A stretch of DNA of 26,064 bases from Comamonadaceae bacterium (GTDB lineage Bacteria; Pseudomonadota; Gammaproteobacteria; Burkholderiales; Burkholderiaceae_C). Below the pieces are notes generated by a model. It worked only from the letters and a program-made list of their open reading frames with translations, did not search any database and was not told where the DNA came from. Below are positions 14,067-22,277 of this stretch, piece by piece (within the stretch, counting starts at the first letter, position 1; every line of letters starts with the position of its first letter). Location of the stretch: NCBI GenBank assembly GCA_947451445.1, contig CANFZJ010000008.1, forward strand, positions 1 to 26,064. Direction: 5' to 3'. Both the position numbers and the translations under genes were made by a program.

Positions 14067-15028
14067 CAGGCCACCGCGTCGAACACCGTGCCGGGCTGCA
14101 AAGCGCAGCCGCGCAGAAACTCAGCCACGGCCAGGCGCTTGCCGCCGGGGCGCTGCACCTGGGTGATGTTTACTATCGAATGCATAGCTGCTACCGCAAT
14201 GGTGTCCTGCGTTACAGCCTGAATAGACCCTAAAACCGCATCGGCAGGCGGCACCTGGTCCGAGACGCTGGCAGCCCACACCTTGAGGCTTTCGCCCGCC
14301 AACGTGGTGGCCGCACCGGGGAAAGGGTTGAAGGCGCGGATGCGGCGCACGATGCTGTCGGCGCTGTGCGTCCAGTCGATGGCGGCTTCGCGCTTTTCGA
14401 TCTTGTGGGCGTAGCACACGCCCTCGGCGGGCTGCACGGTGCGCACCAGCGTGCCCGGCTGCGCCAGCGCCTGCACCACCATGCGCCCCCCCATGTCGGC
14501 CAGCTTGTCGTGCAGGCTGCCGGTGGTGTCATCGGGCGCGATGGGCAGCGACTCGACCAGCAACATATCGCCCGTGTCCAGCCCAGCGTCCATTTGCATG
14601 ATGGTGACGCCGGTGGCGGCATCGCCCGCTTCAATGGCGCGGTGAATCGGGGCGGCACCACGCCAGCGCGGCAACAGGCTGGCGTGGATATTCAGGCACC
14701 CCTGGCGTGGCAGATCCAGCACCCACTGGGGCAGGATCAGCCCGTAGGCCACCACCACCATGACATCGGCCTGGGCGGCTTGCAGCGCTTGTTGGGCGGT
14801 GGCAGCGTCGTCGGGGAACTTGCCGTCCAGACGCAGGCTGCGCGGCTGGGCGACGGGGATGCCGTGGGCCACGGCGTGTTGTTTGACGGGCGAGGCCTGC
14901 AGCTTCATGCCCCGGCCTGCGGGACGGTCCGGCTGGGTCAGTACCAGCACGATGTCATGGCCCGCTGCCTGCAGCTGGGCCAGCGCCACCTGGGCGAACT
15001 CGGGCGTACCCGCAAAAACCACCCGCAT
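14066..15028 (-). CDS. fmt: Methionyl-tRNA formyltransferase
   Basis: The 320-residue enzyme formylates initiator Met-tRNA with 10-formyl-tetrahydrofolate. It has the N-terminal Rossmann-like domain starting MRVVFAGTPEFA, the catalytic Asn113 and His115 in NIHASLLPRWRGAAPIHRA (113-131), Asp151 in DAGLDTGDM, and a C-terminal OB-like tRNA-binding domain ending in QRPGGKRLAVAEFL. The ATG at 15028 was preferred over an upstream TTG because it overlaps the def stop codon by one base (TGATG). About residues 266-285 are encoded by sequence that matches, in antisense, the ATAGC-family repeat. The domain length is close to normal, so the protein probably remains functional. Confidence 0.94.
   Translation of the reverse strand: MRVVFAGTPEFAQVALAQLQAAGHDIVLVLTQPDRPAGRGMKLQASPVKQHAVAHGIPVAQPRSLRLDGKFPDDAATAQQALQAAQADVMVVVAYGLILPQWVLDLPRQGCLNIHASLLPRWRGAAPIHRAIEAGDAATGVTIMQMDAGLDTGDMLLVESLPIAPDDTTGSLHDKLADMGGRMVVQALAQPGTLVRTVQPAEGVCYAHKIEKREAAIDWTHSADSIVRRIRAFNPFPGAATTLAGESLKVWAASVSDQVPPADAVLGSIQAVTQDTIAVAAMHSIVNITQVQRPGGKRLAVAEFLRGCALQPGTVFDAVA
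14173..14232 (+). repeat. ATAGC-family dispersed repeat, copy E (inside fmt)
   Basis: On the plus strand ATAGC is at 14184-14188, CGC at 14195-14197 and TGC at 14208-14210, the same offsets as in the other four copies. The fmt gene reads through it on the opposite strand without a frameshift. The match is weaker outside the core. Confidence 0.55.
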
Positions 15029-15549
15029 CAAGCGGTTTCCGGCTTGCCCAGCGCGCGGCGGGTCTTCAACATTTTGGTTTTGATACGGTTGCGCTTCAGC
15101 GGCGACAGGTATTCCACAAACACCTTGCCCAGCAAATGGTCCATCTCGTGCTGGATGCAGATAGCCAGCAGGCCGTCGGCCTCCAAGGTCTGGGGCTGGC
15201 CGTCACGGTCCAGTGCGGTCACGCGGACCTGGGTGGCGCGCTCCACGCCGTCGTAAATACCCGGCACGGACAGGCAACCCTCTTCGTTCAGCACACGCTC
15301 TTCGCTAAACCAGACGATGGCCGGGTTGATCAGCACCAACGGGGTGTCGTGCTCTTCGGACACGTCGATCACCACCACTTGCTCGTGCACATCCACCTGC
15401 GAGGCGGCCAGGCCGATGCCGTTGGCGTCGTACATGGTTTCCAGCATGTCGGCCACCAGGGCCTGGATGCGCGCGTCTACCGCTTGCACGGGTCGTGCTA
15501 AGGTGTGCAACTTGGGATCGGGATATTGGAGAATTGAAAGTAGCGCCAT
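15028..15549 (-). CDS. def: Peptide deformylase
   Basis: The 173-residue metalloenzyme removes the formyl group from nascent N-termini. All three family motifs are present: GIGLAASQ (44-51), EGCLSVPG with metal ligand Cys92, and QHEMDHLLGK with His134, Glu135 and His138. Length is normal. It is the first gene of the minus-strand operon def-fmt-azlC-azlD and is divergent from the LysM gene. A palindromic MITE-like element lies 23 bp upstream of its start and may affect its promoter or leader. Confidence 0.96.
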   Translation of the reverse strand: MALLSILQYPDPKLHTLARPVQAVDARIQALVADMLETMYDANGIGLAASQVDVHEQVVVIDVSEEHDTPLVLINPAIVWFSEERVLNEEGCLSVPGIYDGVERATQVRVTALDRDGQPQTLEADGLLAICIQHEMDHLLGKVFVEYLSPLKRNRIKTKMLKTRRALGKPETA

Positions 15550-15572
15550 GGAATCTCATCGTAATGGGTTAG

Positions 15573-15632
15573 CACTTACGCAGCGCCGCCCTGTGTCGCC
15601 CTTCGGGCGCACAGGGGGCTTGCGTAAGTCCT
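15573..15632. repeat. Palindromic MITE-like element, copy 2
   Basis: This is the inverse-oriented near-identical partner of the element at 6488-6551. It shares the outer stem ACTTACGCA/TGCGTAAGT and the inner stem CCCTGTGTCGCCC/GGGCGCACAGGG with a TTC loop. GTTAG flanks both sides (15568-15572 and 15633-15637), a possible 5-base target duplication. It sits between divergent def and the LysM gene. Confidence 0.75.
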
Positions 15633-15755
15633 GTTAGTGCTATTTTCGCCACTTTTGGCAGCGCACCCATCCGCCTGGCCCAATATTCATTGCCCGTACC
15701 AGGGCTAAAGCGCAAAATCGCGCGTAATTTTTCACGCTTTATACGGCGACCAACT

Positions 15756-16961
15756 ATGAAATACATGATGGCGGGAGTGGGTACATGGGCAGTCGTCTCG
15801 GCAAGTCTGCTGGTCCCCGCAGTACAGGCACAGAACCTCACGGTCACACCCGCCCAACAAGCCACCGCCAGCCAGGTCGCCCACAACGGCGTGGCTTTGA
15901 GCGACCTGGCTCCCAATGCGCCCGACCGCTACACCGTCAAGTCCGGCGACACGCTGTGGGCGATATCCGGCCTGTTCCTCACCACCCCCTGGCGTTGGCC
16001 CGAGCTCTGGGGCATGAACCAGCAAGAAGTGCGCAACCCCCACCTGATCTACCCAGGCCAGGAACTGCTGCTCATCAAAAAAGACGGCCGGGCCATGCTG
16101 AGCACCGCAGCCAAAATAGGAACGGACGGACTGCGCACCGTACGCCTGTCGCCGCGCACCCGCAGTGAGAGCCTGGGCGACAACTCTTTGCCCACGCTGC
16201 AAACCCACCTGATCGAGCCCTTCCTGGCCGAGCCGCTGGTGGTGAACGAAACCGCCTTGGCGCTGGCCCCACGCATCGTCGCCACCCAAGAAGACCACAT
16301 CATGCTCAGCCGGGGCGACCGCGCCTACGTACGGGGACCCGTGCAAACACCGCTGCTAGACGCCCCCGGACAGCCCCACGTTTTCCGCGTCATGCGCAAG
16401 GCCACGCCACTGAAAGACCCGATCACCCAAGAAATACTGGGCTATGAAACCCAGTACGTCGGCAAGGTCGCGCTGGTCAAAGGTGAAAGCCAGCAAATGT
16501 CGGGCCGCCTCGACAGCGACGGCAAGCAGGCCATGGCCCCCGTGCCTGCCAGCGTGGATGTCCAGTCGATCAAGGAAGAAATCAGCGTAGGCGACCGTCT
16601 GCTGCCCGAGCCGGACCGTGAACTACTGAACTTTGTGCCCCGTGCCCCGTCGCAAAACGTCGATGCCCGCATTGTCTCGGTCTACGGCAGCACGACCATC
16701 GCCAATGCGGCGCAGTACCAGATCGTGGTGATCAACAAGGGCACCAAGGACGGTATCGAGCGCGGCCACGTGCTGTCGCTACTGTCCGCCGGGGCCTCCA
16801 TGGTGGACACCACCGACGACGCCAAGACCCGTATCCAACTGCCGGACGAGCAAAACGGCCTGCTGATGGTGTTTCGCCCATTCGAGCGCGTGTCATACGG
16901 TTTGATTCTGCAAATCAAAACCGGCGTCAAAGTGGGCGACCGGCTGACCACGCCACACTAA
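15756..16961 (+). CDS. Secreted LysM peptidoglycan-binding protein
   Basis: The product is 401 residues from the ATG at 15756, chosen because it gives a normal signal peptide (MKYMMAGVGTWAVVSASLLV, cleavage likely after AVQA at about residue 25). A single LysM domain spans about 58-107 (RYTVKSGDTLWAISGLFL then NPHLIYPGQELLL), so the protein should bind peptidoglycan in the periplasm. The long C-terminal part (about 110-400) has no motif that I can assign. A LysM gene beside dprA and opposite def is a common arrangement in betaproteobacteria (recalled). Its stop codon TAA shares its last base with a 161 bp palindromic element. An in-frame ATG at 15690 would put 22 basic residues before the signal and is less likely. 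Confidence 0.88.
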   Translation: MKYMMAGVGTWAVVSASLLVPAVQAQNLTVTPAQQATASQVAHNGVALSDLAPNAPDRYTVKSGDTLWAISGLFLTTPWRWPELWGMNQQEVRNPHLIYPGQELLLIKKDGRAMLSTAAKIGTDGLRTVRLSPRTRSESLGDNSLPTLQTHLIEPFLAEPLVVNETALALAPRIVATQEDHIMLSRGDRAYVRGPVQTPLLDAPGQPHVFRVMRKATPLKDPITQEILGYETQYVGKVALVKGESQQMSGRLDSDGKQAMAPVPASVDVQSIKEEISVGDRLLPEPDRELLNFVPRAPSQNVDARIVSVYGSTTIANAAQYQIVVINKGTKDGIERGHVLSLLSAGASMVDTTDDAKTRIQLPDEQNGLLMVFRPFERVSYGLILQIKTGVKVGDRLTTPH

Positions 16962-17121
16962 GGATGTGGCGTGGAATAATTTCCCGGTTTGGCCCGAGGA
17001 GTCGGGATGCGATGTGAGGCGCAAGACGCGCCGTGTGGCGAGCCACACAAGCGGCTTGCAACGCAGCAGCGCGCCCGAATCCGACAGGACAAACTGGGGA
17101 ACTTATTTCTTGCCACATCCT
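16961..17121. repeat. 161 bp element with long terminal inverted repeats
   Basis: The ends are perfect inverted repeats AGGATGTGGC and GCCACATCCT, and the similarity continues imperfectly inward for about 45 bases (GGAATAATTTCCC-like against GAAATAAGTTCCCC-like). The centre has a perfect stem GTGTGGC-GA-GCCACAC. It fills the gap between the LysM gene and dprA, beginning on the last base of the LysM stop codon and ending 12 bp before the dprA start. It encodes no transposase. Confidence 0.75.
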
Positions 17122-17133
17122 AAAACACCGGGA

Positions 17134-18276
17134 ATGGAAACCGACGAACTGGCGGCATGGCTACGCCTGCTGCTGATGCCTGGTATCGGCAATGAAACCG
17201 CCCGTCGCCTGCTGACCAGCTTCGGCCTGCCCCAGGCAGTGTTTGCACAGTCCCAGGCCAGCCTGCAACAGACCGTCACGCCCGCGCAAGTCCGGGCGCT
17301 GCAGCAGCCACCCGACACCCTGGCTCCGCAGCTGGACGCATGTGTGCAATGGCTGGCTGGGGCCACCGACCTGGCCCAACGCGCCCTCATCACGCTGGGC
17401 GACCCGCGCTACCCGGCGGGTTTGCTGGCCATGGCCGACCCGCCGCTGCTGCTGTTTGCCCTGGGCCGCCTGGACCTGTGGCAGGCCGGCAGCACCCAGC
17501 ACATCGCCATCGTCGGCAGCCGCAACCCCACGCCCCAGGGCGAAGCCAACGCCCGCCAATTCGGCCAAGCCTGCACCCGGGCCGGGCTGACCGTGGTGTC
17601 CGGCCTGGCGCTGGGTGTGGACAGCGCTGCCCACCACGGTGCGCTGGAAGGGGCTGCCCCCGGTCTGCTGGCCACGGTGGCGGTGGTCGGCACCGGGCTG
17701 GACCGGGTCTACCCCAAACGCAACCTGGCCCTGGCCCACCAGATCGCCCAGCACGGCCTGCTACTGAGCGAATACCCACTGGGCACGCCGCCGCTGCCGA
17801 GCAACTTCCCCAAGCGCAACCGCCTGATTGCCGGGCTGGCCCAAGGCACACTGGTGGTGGAGGCTGCGCTGCAGTCGGGCTCGCTGATCACCGCTAGGCT
17901 GGCCTCTGAGCAAGGCAAAGAGGTGTTTGCCATTCCTGGCTCCATCCACGCACCCCAGGCCCGTGGCTGCCACGCGCTGATCAAGCAAGGGGCCAAGCTG
18001 GTCGAAAACATCCAGGATGTGCTGGATGAGTTGCACATTTCAAACACTCCTAATTTAATAGCTACCACCGCAGATACCACTTGCACCAATGGCCAAAATG
18101 GTGCCGAACATCCGCTACTGGCTGCGCTGGGCTTTGAGCCGGTGGGGCTGGACGCGCTGGTCGCCCGCACCGGTATCTCGGCCGCGCTGCTGCAGGTACA
18201 GCTGCTGGAACTGGAGCTGGACCACCAGGTCGCACGGATGCCCGGCGGCCTGTTCCAGCGCATTTCCCGAGGCTGA
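17134..18276 (+). CDS. dprA: DNA-processing protein DprA (Smf)
   Basis: The 380-residue DprA loads RecA on incoming single-stranded DNA in natural transformation. The Rossmann-like core runs from about 88 to 300, with IAIVGSRNPTPQG (124-136), VVSGLALGVDSAAHHGAL (154-171), VGTGLDRVYPKRN (185-197) and KRNRLIAGLAQGTLVVEA (split, 227-244). A C-terminal winged-helix region follows (about 327-380). The ATG at 17134 was preferred over one at 16966, because the longer form would be encoded by the palindromic element. About residues 306-323, between the core and the winged helix, come from an in-frame ATAGC-family repeat. It has smg 178 bp downstream. Confidence 0.93.
   Translation: METDELAAWLRLLLMPGIGNETARRLLTSFGLPQAVFAQSQASLQQTVTPAQVRALQQPPDTLAPQLDACVQWLAGATDLAQRALITLGDPRYPAGLLAMADPPLLLFALGRLDLWQAGSTQHIAIVGSRNPTPQGEANARQFGQACTRAGLTVVSGLALGVDSAAHHGALEGAAPGLLATVAVVGTGLDRVYPKRNLALAHQIAQHGLLLSEYPLGTPPLPSNFPKRNRLIAGLAQGTLVVEAALQSGSLITARLASEQGKEVFAIPGSIHAPQARGCHALIKQGAKLVENIQDVLDELHISNTPNLIATTADTTCTNGQNGAEHPLLAALGFEPVGLDALVARTGISAALLQVQLLELELDHQVARMPGGLFQRISRG
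18049..18100 (+). repeat. ATAGC-family dispersed repeat, copy D (in frame inside dprA)
   Basis: ATAGC is at 18058-18062, CGC at 18069-18071 and TGC at 18082-18084, followed by ACCAATGGCC, which matches copy A. It is read as NTPNLIATTADTTCTNGQNG in the linker before the C-terminal domain of DprA. Its A/T-rich start contrasts with the GC-rich gene around it. Confidence 0.7.
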
Positions 18277-18442
18277 AAAGTACAACACCGCTGGCAACAA
18301 CGCAGGCTCTAGCGACGATAGTGACGGCCCCCCACCCACAAACACTGGGAAACAGGCTTTGCCGGGCCACTGGGCTCGCTCCCCTGCAAGGGGTTGGCGA
18401 AAGCACGCAGTGTGTCGCCTGGGAGTGTGGGCAATTTCAAGC

Positions 18443-18448
18443 TATATT
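18443..18448 (+). promoter_or_regulatory. Candidate -10 box just before smg
   Basis: TATATT lies 6 bp before the smg ATG, and no Shine-Dalgarno sequence is visible. If used, transcription would begin at or near the start codon and give a leaderless message. No good -35 is seen, so confidence is low. The rest of the 178 bp dprA-smg gap holds a short CCCC-TGCAA-GGGG stem and nothing else I can assign. Confidence 0.25.
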
Positions 18449-18454
18449 GGCCCT

Positions 18455-18943
18455 ATGTTTGAAGTGCTTGTCTACGTCTATGAAAACTACTGGCGCGGCG
18501 ATGCCTGTCCCGAGCCACAGCAGCTGGGCCGCAAACTCAGCGCCGTGGGCTTTGAGGCAGACGAAATCGCCGAGGCCCTACGCTGGCTGGACGGCCTGCA
18601 CCTGGCCTCGCACAACCCCCATCTGACCAAGCCGGCGGTCCCGGCACTCCCTGCAGCCGCCCTGCACGCCACCGACAGCCTGCGCGTCTACTCGGTCGCC
18701 GAGCAAGACCATCTGGGCGCCGAGTGCCTGGGCTTCATCCACTTTCTGGAAACGGCAGACATTCTGGCCCCAGCCCTGCGCGAAATCGTACTGGACCGGG
18801 CCATGGCTGCCAACCACCACCCGGTCACATTGGACGACCTGAAAATAACGATCCTGATGGTGTACTGGAGCTTGGGCGAAGAGCCTGACGCCCTGGTGCT
18901 GGACGAGCTGTGCGACGACGCGTCGGACCGCATCGCGCATTAA
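18455..18943 (+). CDS. smg: Smg family protein (DUF494)
   Basis: The 162-residue protein begins MFEVLVYVYENYW, the signature of Smg, and its length matches the E. coli protein (about 157). The function of Smg is not established; it is linked to dprA in many proteobacteria. The sequence is acidic and mostly helical, with no membrane segment or signal peptide, so it is probably cytoplasmic. The stop codon is only 2 bp from the stop codon of the convergent DUF1631 gene, leaving no room for a terminator. Confidence 0.92.
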   Translation: MFEVLVYVYENYWRGDACPEPQQLGRKLSAVGFEADEIAEALRWLDGLHLASHNPHLTKPAVPALPAAALHATDSLRVYSVAEQDHLGAECLGFIHFLETADILAPALREIVLDRAMAANHHPVTLDDLKITILMVYWSLGEEPDALVLDELCDDASDRIAH

Positions 18944-18945
18944 AC

Positions 18946-21297
18946 CTAGGCTAGCAACCGCTCCGGGTTCGCGTCCAGCTTGGCCAGCGCGTCGCGGGTG
19001 GCGCGCAGGGTCAGGGCTTCGTCTTCTTGAGGCACCAGCAAACCAGCCTGCAGGTATGCGGCCAGACGGCGGGCCTGGATCAAATAGCTACGCCCGTCCG
19101 TAGACGCAAACAGGTGTAGCTGCTTGCGGTCGCTGCGCCAGGCGAACTGCACCCGACTGACCTGGCGGTTATGGTCCAGCATGAACCAATGGCCCAGCTG
19201 CAGTTCCTGGGCCCAGGCCCGCATGGCGTCGGTAGGAGTGGAGCCGCCGTCGGCAATCACGTCAATCGCCGAAGCATCCATGCCCAGCATCAGCTCGATG
19301 TTTTCCTGGTCCAGCGGCAGGTCGCCCGCCACCTCGTCGCTGAAAAAATCTTCCAGATTGGCCAGGTGCGCCACCATGGCTTCAATGCGGGCCTGGGGAA
19401 TGGCCTCGGTCTTGGACATAAAGGCATCGGCCAAGGTATCGCTGATCTGCTTGATGTGTACCTCTTGGGCCGCAGTATCCAGGCCCAGCAAACCCATGCC
19501 CTGGCGCAAGCGCTGCAGCAGCAGGGGCAGGCTCTGGATCACGCGCGCACGGTCTGCCCGGTTGGGCTTGGCACTGGCCGACCACACCAAATCGGGTGCG
19601 GCCTTCTTCAGAGCCAGGGTTTCCTCGTGCTGGGCCCCTTGGCGCACCGCCGACATAGCCAGCACCTCGGCCCAGACCTTGAACAAAAACTCGCGGATGG
19701 CCTCGCGCACCGGCATGTCCTTGAGCATATTACGCAGCTCAATGGTGTACTGGATGGCCAGCGTTTCCTTTTGCTCCATCTGCTGCGCCAGGGTCACCAG
19801 ACGCTTGGTACTGTCTTTTTCTGTCAGGTATTTGGACAAAAACAGCACAAATTCATCAAACACCAGCTGAAACACCCGCCGCCCGGTTTCAGGGTACTGC
19901 TCGATTACCTGCACCACCCGGCGAATTTCGCTGTCCAGCGTGGTGCCGCCGATGGAACTGGCGTCAAAACCCATGACACAAGAACCCATGCGGTCGATCA
20001 GTTGGCGGGCCGGGTGGTCCACGGTGCTGAAGAACTCGGGCTCGGCCAGGGCCACCCGCAGCACGGGCAGCTGCAGGCGCGCAAACCACACCCGCACCGA
20101 CGGCGGAATGCGCTCTTCGGCCAGGATGTTCTGGAACATCAAGGCCACGATTTCGATGGTCGCCTTCTCGGACGAGGTCGTCGCTTTGTGCTTGAGTTCG
20201 TTCGACCGCTCCCGCAAGGCCACGGCCACCTGGGACACCTCAGCCGGGCTGTAGTCATAGCGGCTACCGGTCGGCATTCTGGCGGGGGCCAGCTCTGTCT
20301 CGGTGTACATCGGCGGGGCTGCCAGCGCCTGCGCCAGCACAGGTGATACCGGCTGGTAGAGGGTCGCGTCGAAGTCGCTGATATGGTCAGTCAGCAAGCG
20401 CTTGATATGGCCCATGACGCCCTGCGCCTTGCGTCGCGCCCGCGCCAACGGCGAAGGCGATGTCATCAGCCGGGTTTCCTGGCTGGCGCTGAACTGCGAA
20501 ACCGCCGGATGGTCCCGGTGCGAAAGATCCGCCCCACCCGATGCCGCATGGCCTGCACCTGGCAAGGGTGCCCGCGTATGGCTCCAACCCGAATGGGCAA
20601 CGTCAGAATCAGAGAAAGACCGGGGTCCATTCGACGCAGCACTGTCACTGCGTCTCAGCCTGGAGCGCAAATCTGTCGAAGGCGTAACGCCATTGGCAAG
20701 CAAAAATGCATTCGCAGACGCATACGCGGCCAACACATGCATGCCGAGTTCACGCAGCCAAATATCGGTCACGAAAGGTAAAAACCTCCGCGCCAGACCG
20801 ACCGCAATCCACTGCTCCACCAGCCCCAGAATCAGTACTTCAGGACGCAAAGAGTCGTGGCTGTCCAGCTCACCAGTGCCTTCCAGCAATTGGATGCGGC
20901 TGCACAGTTCGCCGTACCCTTCGCCCAGACGGTCCAGGATGACCAACGACAGGCGTGACGCCAGAATTTTGTTTTCGACCACCTCGTCGCCCATCAGCTC
21001 GAACTGCATGGGGACATGGCGCACCGCTCGGGCGGGCTGGGCCGAAGGCAGCAAGCTTTTTTGCCAGGCCCCCACCACACCCAACTCCCAGGCGCGGCCA
21101 TGGCGCTGAAATGCGGACCAGGCATCCTGGCGTTCTTGCATTTCGCGGGCTGTGCGCACCTCTTCCAGCAATGTCGTCAACCGCCCAGTCACCGCCCGCC
21201 CTACCTCACCCATGGTGAGCGACAGTTCGGCAACAAAACGTTCACGCACCTTGCGTGCGAGTTGCATGTCTGACGAAGGAGAGGCAGTGATGGCCAT
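18946..21297 (-). CDS. DUF1631 family protein
   Basis: This large 783-residue protein resembles the betaproteobacterial DUF1631 family, of unknown function. It is predicted soluble, with no signal peptide or membrane segment. A helical N-terminal part (about 1-205) is followed by a Ser/His/Gly-rich low-complexity linker (about 205-290), a long helical region (about 340-700) and a C-terminal beta-rich segment with WFMLDHNRQVSRVQFAWRS (about 690-708) and LHLFASTDGRSYLIQARRL. Such proteins are sometimes mislabelled as thymidine phosphorylase; no phosphorylase motif is present. It starts 14 bp after the secF stop codon on the same strand and is probably in the same transcript. Family recognition is from memory of the overall style, so it is less certain than the open frame itself. 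Confidence 0.75.
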   Translation of the reverse strand: MAITASPSSDMQLARKVRERFVAELSLTMGEVGRAVTGRLTTLLEEVRTAREMQERQDAWSAFQRHGRAWELGVVGAWQKSLLPSAQPARAVRHVPMQFELMGDEVVENKILASRLSLVILDRLGEGYGELCSRIQLLEGTGELDSHDSLRPEVLILGLVEQWIAVGLARRFLPFVTDIWLRELGMHVLAAYASANAFLLANGVTPSTDLRSRLRRSDSAASNGPRSFSDSDVAHSGWSHTRAPLPGAGHAASGGADLSHRDHPAVSQFSASQETRLMTSPSPLARARRKAQGVMGHIKRLLTDHISDFDATLYQPVSPVLAQALAAPPMYTETELAPARMPTGSRYDYSPAEVSQVAVALRERSNELKHKATTSSEKATIEIVALMFQNILAEERIPPSVRVWFARLQLPVLRVALAEPEFFSTVDHPARQLIDRMGSCVMGFDASSIGGTTLDSEIRRVVQVIEQYPETGRRVFQLVFDEFVLFLSKYLTEKDSTKRLVTLAQQMEQKETLAIQYTIELRNMLKDMPVREAIREFLFKVWAEVLAMSAVRQGAQHEETLALKKAAPDLVWSASAKPNRADRARVIQSLPLLLQRLRQGMGLLGLDTAAQEVHIKQISDTLADAFMSKTEAIPQARIEAMVAHLANLEDFFSDEVAGDLPLDQENIELMLGMDASAIDVIADGGSTPTDAMRAWAQELQLGHWFMLDHNRQVSRVQFAWRSDRKQLHLFASTDGRSYLIQARRLAAYLQAGLLVPQEDEALTLRATRDALAKLDANPERLLA

Positions 21298-21311
21298 ATT
21301 TCAGGCGCGGG

Positions 21312-22265
21312 TCACACAGTGGCACCCGCGTTAGGGTCGTTAGGGTCTTCTTCTTTCTTACTGGCCGATTTCACCAAATCTTCACGCTGGATACCCAGCC
21401 ACATGGCAATCGCTGCTGCCACGAAAACCGAAGAATAAATGCCAAAGCAAATACCGATAGTGAGCGCCAACGCAAAGTAATGCAAGGTGGGGCCGCCAAA
21501 CAACAGCATCGACAGCACCATGATCTGGGTGGAGCCATGGGTAATGATAGTGCGGCTGATAGTGGAGGTGATGGCGTTGTCGATCACCTGCATCGGCGTC
21601 ATCTTGCGAAAACGGCGAAAGTTTTCGCGGATACGGTCAAAAATCACCACCGACTCGTTCACCGAGTACCCCAGCACCGCCAGCACCGCCGCCAATACCG
21701 GCAGCGAAAACTCCCACTGGAAGAAGGCGAAAAAGCCCAGGATGATGACCACGTCGTGCAAATTGGCAATGATCGCCGCCACGGCAAACTTCCACTCAAA
21801 ACGGATGGCCAAGTACAGCATGATGCCCACCACCACGAAGGCCAATGCCTTCAAGCCGTCGGCAGCCAGTTCGTCGCCCACCTGCGGCCCGACAAACTCG
21901 GTGCGCTGCAGCTGCACCGACGCATCTTGCGTCTTCAATGCCGTCAGCACCTGCTCACTTTGCTGGGCCGATGTCACGCCTTTTTGCACCGGCATGCGGA
22001 TCAGCACGTCCTTGGAAGTGCCAAAGTTTTGCACCTGCACATCGTTCAGGCCCAAGCCTGCCACCAGGGTACGCACCTGGGTCAGATCGGCAGGCTGCGA
22101 ATAGCTGACTTCCATCAGCGTGCCGCCAGTGAACTCTACCGACAAGTGCAGGCCGCGCGAGAACAGGAAGAACACCGCCGCCACAAAGGTCAGGAACGAG
22201 ATGATGTTGAACACCAGCGCATTCCGCATAAACGGAATGTCGCGGTGGATTTTGAAAAATTCCAT
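21312..22265 (-). CDS. secF: Protein translocase subunit SecF
   Basis: The 317-residue SecF has a first membrane segment (about 17-36), the periplasmic P1 domain with the signature VEFTGGTLMEV (about 43-53), and a C-terminal RND-type bundle of five helices that includes YSVNESVVIFDRIRENFR (about 200-217), the most conserved block of SecF. It works with SecD to pull exported proteins across the inner membrane with the proton gradient. The gene follows secD by 12 bp. The tail after about 295 is charged (KKEEDPNDPN) and cytoplasmic. Confidence 0.97.
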   Translation of the reverse strand: MEFFKIHRDIPFMRNALVFNIISFLTFVAAVFFLFSRGLHLSVEFTGGTLMEVSYSQPADLTQVRTLVAGLGLNDVQVQNFGTSKDVLIRMPVQKGVTSAQQSEQVLTALKTQDASVQLQRTEFVGPQVGDELAADGLKALAFVVVGIMLYLAIRFEWKFAVAAIIANLHDVVIILGFFAFFQWEFSLPVLAAVLAVLGYSVNESVVIFDRIRENFRRFRKMTPMQVIDNAITSTISRTIITHGSTQIMVLSMLLFGGPTLHYFALALTIGICFGIYSSVFVAAAIAMWLGIQREDLVKSASKKEEDPNDPNAGATV

Positions 22266-22277
22266 GCTGGCGCTTTC

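Noticed and set aside
16966..17133. Upstream ATG that would lengthen DprA by 56 residues
   Set aside because: The added residues would be encoded by the 161 bp palindromic element and match no DprA feature; the ATG at 17134 gives the usual N-terminus.
19171..20346. Open frame of 391 codons on the plus strand opposite the DUF1631 gene
   Set aside because: The His/Gln/Leu-rich composition is typical of an antisense shadow, and it has no motif or sensible start context.
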